Shown here in pieces: positions 55,663-64,000 of a DNA stretch of 64,000 bases (its first letter is position 1; every line of letters starts with the position of its first letter). Position numbers and translations under genes: made by a program. Under the pieces are notes generated by a model. The model saw nothing but the letters and a program-made list of their open reading frames with translations, did not search any database and was not told where the DNA came from. The DNA comes from Reticulascus tulasneorum (taxonomy: Eukaryota > Ascomycota > Sordariomycetes > Glomerellales > Reticulascaceae), in assembly GCA_001557505.1 (NCBI GenBank), contig LSAX01000009.1, positions 1,364,001 to 1,428,000 of the forward strand, written 5' to 3'.

Positions 55663-56097
55663 ATGTCAACCTCAGATCGGGCCATTACCGCCCTGACCAG
55701 TACTGTCACGGGCCTGGGGGTCGTCTGTGGGCTCTTGGGACTTGGGTTGGTCATTGCTCTGGTCTTCATCTTTAGACAACGGCGGCATAAGCAAGATCCA
55801 TTACATCCGAAAAGAAGTGGGCAGTCATTCAGCGCGTCCGTCCAACACCACCGTCCGGATTCATCACCGAGCAATGTCTACCTGGGAACTATCAAGCCGA
55901 ATGTCTCCTCAGAGTATCAGAGGCAATGGACGGGTCAAACAACTTCGCTGCCGGAGGCTCCAGGAAACCAGTCAAATCAATATGCATACTACCAGGCTGT
56001 AAATCTGGAACAACTCGGCGAGTTGGATGACGAAACACATAAAGTGGCTGAAATGGAGGCTGGACAGTCAGGAGTTGGCCCAAATCGTACGCGTTAA
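55663..56097 (+). CDS. Small single-pass membrane protein, orphan
   Basis: Single exon, 144 aa. A short Ser/Thr-rich N-terminus is followed by one transmembrane segment at about residues 17-37 (GVVCGLLGLGLVIALVFIF) and the basic stop-transfer RQRRHK. The cytosolic tail is hydrophilic with several Tyr and Ser, and an acidic part EQLGELDDETHKVAEMEAG. No family is recognised; the layout resembles the membrane and tail portion of fungal Mid2/Wsc-like proteins, so an unseen upstream exon with an ectodomain is possible. Divergent from the Zn2Cys6 gene. Confidence 0.5.
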   Translation: MSTSDRAITALTSTVTGLGVVCGLLGLGLVIALVFIFRQRRHKQDPLHPKRSGQSFSASVQHHRPDSSPSNVYLGTIKPNVSSEYQRQWTGQTTSLPEAPGNQSNQYAYYQAVNLEQLGELDDETHKVAEMEAGQSGVGPNRTR

Positions 56098-56232
56098 AGC
56101 TTTTCACACAAGAGAAATATGATCTCGATTCCTCTACAAAAATACCATGGATAAGCCATCACGGTATTCTCATGTTCTTAGCGTAGCAGCCCCAAAAGCT
56201 TGAACGGCCAATATCTTCTGCCAGTCTGCTTC

Positions 56233-57007
56233 TCAGTGCCCATAGTCCCACACCAACCTTACAATCTTGGTAGACGGGTTACAGTGCTTCAAAATCGTAA
56301 GGAGCACTTCCGTGATCTTCGCCATGGGGACGCGGTCTCGCATATCGTCCAGGTAGTGGTCGTCGACTACGCGCTGGACAGTCTCGTCGACGGCCGCTTC
56401 CACCATCTGCCGATCAGTCCAGTCAATCGTATCGCTACCGATTCTGCCATTCATGTCGCGGGAGGTTTGACTTTCGCGCTGACTTTCTACAGGATCTTCG
56501 GCATCGAATATTTCAAACCCAAAGAGGAAGTTGTTCAGATCCTCCCATACAGGCTCTGAGTACATGGCAGAAAGGTTGGCGATGAATTTGAGACCACCGT
56601 TGCGGCCCATGGTCTCGAACATTTGGATGACGCGATTCCAATCCTGCTCGTCTAGTTGCGGGTCGGGCATATCTCCATCCCACAGAGAGTCAACATATGG
56701 ATCGCGCATGTTGTCGGGACTGAGACTAATATAAAACGCATTTTCGGCGTAGAAAATTGCTAGGGTTTCAGTGCGGATCGACTTGCAGACTTGGGTCAGC
56801 GCTGGAGGAGCCAGCTTATGCACCGTGGGCTCGTAGCCTTCCTCGATGAGTACCATGCGGTAGATTCCGTTGCGAACCTCATTCGGGAGATCGGGAAAGC
56901 GAAATGGGTTCTACAAATGAGATGTCAGGTGCATCCAGGAGGAAGGAGTTGTGAGCCAGCCTTACCACGTCTTCCTTGGGTATGATGGTTGTCTTGATTG
57001 GCGCCAT
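56233..57007 (-). CDS. 2EXR/F-box-like domain protein
   Basis: Exons 57007-56966 (42 nt) and 56910-56233, 239 aa, GT-AG intron of 55 nt. After the first exon (MAPIKTTIIPKEDV) the protein starts NPFRFPDLPNEVRNGIYRMV, the LPxEvRxxIY motif of the 2EXR/F-box-like group that is strongly expanded in filamentous ascomycetes. It is followed by LAPPALTQVCKSIRTETLAI and FYAENAFYI, also typical. The rest is acidic and helical. Function of these proteins is not established; some may be ubiquitin-ligase adaptors. The splice joins the short first exon in phase 0. Confidence 0.75.
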
Positions 57008-59266
57008 GATCACTCGTTTGCGAGATTATCACTGCTTACGGGCGACTAATGGGGAAGAGAGACGGGGTTTTCTGCTCGTTTCAAAGCCACACTGCTTCTC
57101 TCGTAGTATCACCGACGGGAGATTTCAGGTGGTTTCTGGGGGAGCTGAGGCTGCGGTTATGAGGTGAGGTGAGGGGGTGGAGGAGAGGGAAAAGAAGAAG
57201 GCACGGAAGAAGGGGAGCGGAAGGAAGGGGAATGAATGAGTTAATAGCTCTTTCCTCGTAAGAGAAAAGGAAGACAGTGACACTGTAATCATGTCCAAAA
57301 AAAACCAAACCCAACAAGACAAAGAAACAAGAAGCAAACTCACCAAACACAAAAGTCTTTGCCTGGAAAAGCTCGTACCAAACAGTCTGACAGTAGTGTC
57401 AGACACCGCCGCCCTGGTTTGGCCCAAACCCGAAGTGAAATACTGATGATCCAGGAATTAAGGGCTCTTGAATTGGTCCTCACTTGGTTCCTGGCGTGGG
57501 TGCTGCAATTACACCGAGACCTCGCAGCTAGTTCTTGAGTTTAGAACTAAGATGATAAATCCATGGCTATTGAACACTGCGGCTTTGAGCACAGAGGACG
57601 ACAGCGCAGCGCAGTTAAGTCTATATCATTAGAAGTCCAGCCGGCCAAGTTTCGCATCAGCCAACAGCCCTGCCGAAGCGGCCCAATGCTCATGGCGTAA
57701 CCTGTCTCTGCAATGGATGCTCCAAGAGAAGAGTCGGAATAGCATCTGTCATAATTATATCTAGCTATGGTAGCGGAGCCGTTTGGCCAACCAAGAAATA
57801 TTGAGAAGCCACTATGAGAGTCACTACGATGAAAGTGATTTCGGCGGAGAATTCTACCATGACACCTATATATACTCTGCATGTATATGGAACAGTGAAC
57901 CTCTTACGGTGTAGTTATTAGGAATGTCTGTCCAGTCCACTGCAAATTGTGGCCTAAGTTAGTTAGAACAGAAAGGTAGTTTGTAAAGACAATGGCACGC
58001 ACGCTATGTCTAAAAGGTCAATCGAAAGGATTGCAGTAGCTTACTCTATACTAGAGAATGATTCTAGTTGATAGAAACCGAGAAATAAAGTATGGTTCAC
58101 CTTAAACATATGTCTTTACGCATTATGAACGCCACCCCATTCTACATATCCCCGTTGGCCACATTAAACTACCTTACTATTTATTGCACACATCAGAAAT
58201 CTTTCGGCTTTGCCTCGTCGAAAGTCGCTGGTATTGATACCTGCGTGGCGTTAAATAGTTTAGAGGCGAAAGAGCACAGATGAGATTTGCTTTTGAGCTG
58301 AAGAACTTCACAGCCAGCTGCCTTACGAGCATTTTCATGTTGAGACAGATCTGCGAAACCCCAATTTTGGTCTATAGAAAGTAACGGTATATAAATTGTA
58401 TATATCTTACTAACGAGGAACGATAATAGGCCTAGAACAGGATTTCCTGCTCGAGCTATTTCCAGAGCCTTACATTTTCCTCAGATGATGGAACAATCTG
58501 GCAGAATCTCCAGCTACTGGGGTTGAGAGGTAGAGTAAACTACCTAGTCTGGATCTTGGGCTGAACAGGAACACGGGAAACTCTACACCGAACGGCTTTC
58601 TAACACGAGCTCCAAGGTTAGCTTTATTGCATCACCGGCCCAAAATGCGAACGAGTTGTTATCAACACAAAATGAACATTCCTAGATTCTGGCGCTGCTT
58701 TCACTTTTGTAACATGTTGTCTTGTCCATCTCTCTCATAAGTGGAACAAGAACAAGTCTCTCATCCCATCCATCCCTGGTATCATCTGGGGCCGCCTCAT
58801 GTTCAACCCTCCCTAGACGAAGAAAAACGTGAGAAACGAATATCGAGCTATATATACAGATGCATGTCGTCTTTCTTCGGCATAGGGTCCCCCATCCCAT
58901 GCATGAAATCCCTTTTCTTTGCATACGCAATTCGAGGCTACCTCCCTTGTCCCTCATAGCGTGTCTATGTTGTTGGGTCCTTTTGTTTTCGCCGGCAAAA
59001 TAGTCGGCGTATCGACGATTCCGACTAACGCATGAAATAAAAATGTAAAAGAATTCTCGTCGTAAACGTAAAAAAAACGCCGAGTGGGTAATCCGTGCTA
59101 GATTCCATCTCTGGAAAAACCAAGAAGAAAAAAAAAGATGCCTTTAGATCCCATCAAACCCATTTGTCACATAATGCCGCCATCTCTAGAAACGCAGACA
59201 AGTATTGAGAAATGCCAAGTGACAATTCCCAAATTTGGCAAGAAACTCCTGTCGAATGTGACTGGT
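57008..59266. other. Intergenic region, 2EXR gene / Ste12
   Basis: 2.26 kb, upstream of the 2EXR gene and downstream of Ste12. It is AT-rich between about 57890 and 58700. Short frames lack domains. The Ste12 3' UTR should lie near the right end. Confidence 0.5.
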
Positions 59267-61720
59267 TCACATTATCGCACTGGCGTTCATCGCCGGTTGG
59301 CTGATTGTCATCGGCATGCTAAGCGTTTGAAGGCTGTTGAATGTCGGCATGCCCTGGCCCGAGCCCATAGACGTCGGTGTGCCGCCGTGGGCAACCGCGT
59401 TGAGGGACCCGGCGATGTAAGCATGCTCCGAGCTAGGAGAGGCTTCCTCGAGGGATCCGAGCTGGTCTTCACCAGAGTATTCCTCCTCGTCCTCGCCCGA
59501 GAAGTTGAGGCCGCCTTCGGCACCGTCGCCACGATCATGAGTTCGCTTGTGCCTGTTAAAGTACCTTTGTTAGTCCATGTTGTGTGACGGAATCTCTTTA
59601 GTCGATCTTGATGGCTGTGTGAGGCTGATGCTATGTCGTGGGTTGATGGTGTAGGTTCATTATACTTCAGGGCATCACACAACAGCTTATCGTTTGACAA
59701 AGAAAAAGACAAATGAAAGATAGAAAGGAAAGAAGGGGCATACTGTGCTAGGTTGTCTGATCTGGAGAATGCCTTGCTACAATAAGGGCAGATGTAGGGT
59801 CTTTCTTGTGTATGTGTTCTCACGTGTCTGGAAGTTTAGTCAGATACACGGCAGGTGTATTATTGTGACAAAAGAAAATAAGATGATTCTTACCGCTTGA
59901 GGTGCTCGAGACGCTTGAAGAGGCGGCCGCACGTGGGGATGGGGCAGGAGTGTGATTTTTGAGGATAGGGTCCAAGTTCCATGACGGTGGCTGAACGAGC
60001 CCGACGAACGACGCCGTTCGGGCCGTGCATTCCTGGTCGGCCACCATTCATTGAGCCATCACCAAGATCTTCATTCGTCAGCTGGGAGAAGTCTTGCTGG
60101 TGGTGGAGAGACATGGGGTTGAGGGCAGGGCTTCCTTCAACGGCAGAGAGCGGAGTCCCGTGTCGAGACATGTCAAGCATCTCCTTGTGTTGCTGCATAG
60201 ACATGCCTGAGCTGCTGTAGGCAAGTCCAGGAGGCGAGTTGTCTCCCGACTCATCACCTTCGGCGACGGGGCCAACAGATGCAGACACTGATCTTCGAAG
60301 GTCCGAAGGTCTATGCGCGGCGGCCTGTGCCTGAGCAGTTGCAGCAGCGATGGCCGACATGGAGGGAGGGATGGACGAGCGCCGTCTTCGCTGCTTGTAT
60401 GTGGGCGAACCCTCGATAACAGAGTAGACATTGTTTGCACCATAAGCCCTCGAGAATTGAGGCCCGGCAAGGTTGGAAGGAGGGAGCTGGATCATTCCAT
60501 TGAGGCCGTTGACGCCAGCCATGTGGTCTGGAATGGCGGTGTATAGACCGGTCTCCTCGTTAGCAATGTATGCAGGCTCTGCCGACATGCTCATGGGCTG
60601 CTGAGGCGGTGTGATCGGCTCGAACGAGATCCCTCTGTTGGTGTAGTCCTCGTACTGGGATGAGACGAAGGACGGAGCCGGAGAGTATTCCAGGCCGTAG
60701 GCGGGCATCGACGCGTGCCTTTGATGGCCTTGCGTGATTGGGACACCGTTTTGGTTGTACTGGACACGGCTGAAATCAGGCTCCCTCTTGACTTGTTGAG
60801 GCATGGCCTGAGCCATCGCCATCTGTCCGTATGGGTTCATGGCGTCCATCCCATCCGGTAAAGGGGCCACCGACTGTGGAATCATCTGCGGCGGGGGCAT
60901 CGAATCGATTGCCCTCATTACTGGAGAGGTCGTCTGGGACTGAGAAAAAGACAGCTGCTGGGCACTGAAGGATGAGGAGTTGGCTTGCTGGGCCTTGGTC
61001 AGTTGCTCATAGAGCGACTGGGAGGAGTCGTATTGGAAGGAGAGAGCAGGCTCGCTGACGGCCATGGTGGTGGCTTCCTGGCCCATCTTCTCCCTCTTCA
61101 GATCACGCTCCAGAGCATCGAGGAAAAGTCGATCGTGTGGTACGCTATACCAGTAGAACACCTTTTGCTTCTTCTGCGTCCGGATGCAGTTGTTCTTGTA
61201 GAGGAAGTCGAGGAACGGGCTCTTTGGCTCTTCGAGGGAGGCATCGGTCCCAGATTTCAGGTTTCTCAGGTCTGAGAAGATGCCCTCTTCGAACTTCTTG
61301 GAGTTCTTGACAGGTCGGCCGAAGGCTTGGAATCGGAAGGAGAGACATCTCACGATGTCGGTACCAGAAATGTGAAAGAGGTTGTTCCTGTGGATGGTCA
61401 GCGGTCTCGTCACCCAACAGTCGTAGGTTAATCATGTAAACATACCATAGCACGCATGAAACATATTCGCCGGTGGGCAGGAGAAATCGTCGGATGTACT
61501 GGTCTGGTTGCCAGTCGACGGGAGCAGAAATAAGAAAGTATTTCACTGCCTCATTGTCAGTCGAGACTGCAGAGAAACGGTCGTGGTAATGGTGGAACTG
61601 ACGGTTGTCAACTTGCTGTAGCGCCACCTGAGCGTCGTGGGGCAACGCTTGCTGAGCCTCAGTGCTCAGCATGAAGGTCTCTGGTTTTTGAGGAGCCATG
61701 GCTGCATGTTGTGAATACAT
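59267..61720 (-). CDS. STE12: Ste12 family transcription factor with C2H2 zinc fingers
   Basis: Exons 61720-61603, 61545-61446, 61387-59894, 59827-59744 and 59552-59267; 693 aa. Introns are 57, 58, 66 and 191 nt. It is the nuclear end point of the pheromone/invasive-growth MAPK pathway. The STE homeodomain-like region lies at about residues 38-165 ([20 protein letters not shown], then [17 protein letters not shown], then [19 protein letters not shown]). A long Gln/Ser/Pro-rich middle follows. Two C2H2 fingers sit at about residues 555-605 ([19 protein letters not shown] and [21 protein letters not shown]), split by introns 3 and 4. The first intron has no stop and a length divisible by three; splicing it (GTCAGT...GCAG) restores the family sequence DNLKYFLIS, while retention adds 19 residues. 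The fourth exon encodes most of the fingers. The start at [10 protein letters not shown] is used; a second ATG lies 21 nt on. Confidence 0.95.
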
Positions 61721-64000
61721 CCTGTTCTAGATCCAGCCACTTGCGTGGGCTTTGCGAATTGGATTTGACGACGGGTGTCGGTCGCGTCTAGACCGGGTTG
61801 AGAGAGAAATCTCTCGAGCTCTGCCACTCAATTGGGTGGGTAGCGAGGCCTTGTTGGGGAAGACACAAGAGAAAATGCCGATCGATTCGAAGATCGATGT
61901 GTTGTTTTGGGATTTGGAAAAGGTTCTGGAAAGGCGCTGCCTTTCGGATGAGACGAGGATGTCGAGGGAGTTTTGTGTGTTTTTGGTTTGCAAAATGTCG
62001 AGTCCAGCCCGTGGGAATAACTTTTCTGCACACTGTAATCTGCAGGGACACCCAGCTTTTGCGTCAAGCGAATGATGGGATGTTCGAGCAGAGGTGTAAG
62101 TGTGGACCGTCAAGGTGATTTGGTTGATGCGATGGATTGGGGGGTGGGCAATGCCGAAGTCGAGGCCGGAGTTTCTCGCGAAACAATGGATCGAATGAAT
62201 TAAGGTGTTTGTGGAAACAAAGATGTCATGTCAAAACAAAATAGTGAAATCTCAACAGCAGACCCGCGTGTCGATGGTCATCAAACAGCCAGGAAGGTCT
62301 TCGCGATCGCAGTGATGGACAAGCGTGCGACGAAGAGTGTCTGATGTGTCGACGAAAGTCGGGGACGGGGGGCGAGGGAGGGGATGATTTGCCTCTGGGG
62401 GGGTCTGGTTGAGATGGGAAGAGAAAGGTATGTGCGGGTTCCGAAGAGGAAGGGGGAGGAGAGGGGAGGAAAGTGGAGAGAATGGAAAAGAGAGAGATGG
62501 GAAGAAAATTGGTCTTGAAGAGAGAAGATTTCAGAAGAGTTTGAGAATGGGAGGACGACCTGGGGGTTTAATGATTTTCGAACGGGGACTCTTTGGGACT
62601 GAGAGGAGGAGGAAGAGCAGAGAGAGAGTGAGAGTGTGGTTAAAAGAGAGGAAGGGAAAAGCGCAGGGGTGTGAGGGGGGGGGGGTGTGGATGGTGCTGT
62701 GTGGTGGCTGCTGGGCCGGGGGGGTGGAAGTGGGAGGAGCAGGGGAAAAGAGTGACCTGATCGAAAAAGAGAGAGAGAGAAAGAAAGAAAGAGAGAGGGG
62801 AGGCAGACGGGCCTGGCTTGCTGCTGAGTGTGGGCGTGTGTGTGTGTCTGCTGGAGGTGAGTGGTGGTGGGTGCGCTTGTACCCTGTTCTGGTGGTGGGG
62901 ATGGTAGTGCAGCGCAAAAGCGGTAGGGATGGATGGCTGAGAGACAGCGAGGCCGAGAGACAGACAGGCACAGCGAGAGAGAGAGAGAGACAGGTACATG
63001 CGGTAACTATTCTCGTAGCAGTGCCGCACAATGGGCGGAACCAGCACACGCAGGCAGGCAGGCAGGCAAGCAGGCCTTGCGATGGCCAGGGTCCGAATAG
63101 CGGCAATTGTCCCCTCTGGCTCCCCTTTTCCCCTGCCCTTTCCGCGCGGTGCACACACCCACAAACGACAGCGATACACACAGAGAGAGAAGAGGTGCGA
63201 TGGGCGATGGGCCGATTCTGGCTGATAGAGGACCCCGGTCTCGAAAAACGGGTCAATGTCCAAGGGTGGACTGGGTCCGGGAGGACAATGCTTTTCGGCA
63301 CCAAAGGCCAGTTGCCGACGAAATGATGCTGCTCTTGAACTCTTGTCTTTAAGCACCCGGAACTATTTCAACTGCACTTGCACTGTTAGATGTGATATCT
63401 GACCCTCTGCTTCTGACCCCTTTCTTCCATTGCTTCGCAGAAGAATAAGTCCTGAAAGGGCGATTTTCAAAGGAAGCATCACGGGTTCGACAGGGTGCTT
63501 GAGCGAGCCCAGCATCAGAATGGCCAGATGCAAAGCACGGAGCACGAAGAAGTGGTGGTCAGGCTGTTGTCATCCCCACCCGGCCGCCCAGGGCGTGTGT
63601 ACAGAACGTGGATGGATGGCCGTGGAACAGGGATGGCTTGGATAGTCAGGACAAGGGGACGGACCAGTACGAGAGGGAAAAACTGGGGGAGAGAGATGCA
63701 GCAGGGAACACACTGAGCTGGCTTGTGGCTTGCTCTAGAATAGAGCAAGAAAACGAGAGTCATTCAACCCGTTGGAACGGCTTCTGGACAGAGTCTCTCC
63801 AGCCGCTACAGCTTGTCGTTGCCCATCCTCTTCCCCGCTCTAGCAGCTTTTCGTCCAAAAATATACACTATCTTCACTTTTCTGCTATGTGTTCGGCGTC
63901 GAAGCACATACCACGGGCACAGGCGTCTGGCGGTTGCTGAGACGGACGCTCTCGTCGTCAGTTTTAGCCCGCTGATTGGGTACACGGCGGAATAGCTTGA
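61721..64000. other. Ste12 upstream region, repeat-rich
   Basis: 2.28 kb. From 62350 to 63000 the + strand is strongly purine-rich (GA tracts, including short GA repeats near 62770-62800 and 62970-62990). A (GGCA)n tract lies at 63051-63075. A 305-codon frame on the + strand (62409-63326) owes its length to this composition: it is Arg/Glu/Gly low complexity without a domain. It is probably the long promoter and leader of Ste12. Confidence 0.5.
63051..63075. repeat. GGCA tetramer microsatellite
   Basis: About six imperfect copies of GGCA in the Ste12 upstream region. No function can be assigned. Confidence 0.8.

Noticed and set aside
57547..57882. 111-codon minus-strand frame between 2EXR gene and Ste12
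   Set aside because: No domain; composition and position fit non-coding AT-rich DNA.
62409..63326. 305-codon + frame upstream of Ste12
   Set aside because: It is made of purine-rich low-complexity sequence (Arg/Glu/Gly/Lys), with equally long frames on the opposite strand. Length follows from composition.

Overview
The window is nuclear DNA from a filamentous ascomycete (Pezizomycotina). The evidence is many protein genes with short GT-AG introns (mostly 45-80 nt) and CTAAC/CTGAC-like branch sites, a group I G-alpha ending CGLI, a Ste12 protein with two C2H2 fingers, a Zn(II)2Cys6 regulator and a Pma-type proton ATPase. The genus cannot be fixed from the sequence alone. Coding exons below were rebuilt by hand from frames, splice sites and family knowledge.

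Layout, left to right. 1-12 kb: group I G-alpha gene (-), a 5.7-kb gene-poor stretch holding a small inverted-repeat element, an Smr-domain protein ending in a CaaX box (+), and a calponin-homology protein (-). 12-20 kb: NDUFAF2-like complex I assembly factor (+), secreted type-B carboxylesterase (+), small secreted Cys-containing protein (-), haspin-like kinase (-). 20-28 kb: CCDC47-like ER protein (+), a small four-exon Ecm15/UPF0045 gene (-), secreted PI-PLC-X-like protein (-), Cdc37 co-chaperone (-), and a tRNA-Leu(AAG) gene (-). 28-45 kb: an AT-rich block, Mot1/BTAF1 (-), a 4.4-kb gene-poor region with a second copy of the inverted-repeat element, SMC3 (+) and Dbp9 (-). 45-64 kb: P3A proton ATPase (+), Faf1 ribosome-assembly factor (+), Zn2Cys6 regulator (-), single-pass membrane protein (+), 2EXR/F-box-like protein (-), Ste12 (-), and a long repeat-rich Ste12 upstream region.

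Most genes are housekeeping (transcription, cohesin, ribosome assembly, chaperone, proton pump) or signalling (G-alpha, Ste12, haspin). There is no operon or biosynthetic cluster. The secreted esterase, the small secreted protein, the Zn2Cys6 regulator and the orphan membrane protein are the accessory genes.

The most unusual locus is the tRNA-Leu(AAG) gene at 27775-27931. It has the expected short intron next to the anticodon. It also has a second 56-nt insertion between the D arm and the anticodon stem that carries every hallmark of a spliceosomal intron (GTAAGA donor, TACTAAT branch site, TAG acceptor). Removing both gives a normal 82-nt tRNA. Other points of interest are two GC-AG introns, a Ste12 intron of 57 nt that stays in frame, a Ste12 cassette exon that exactly removes the zinc fingers, two micro-exons in Mot1, and a two-copy MITE-like family.
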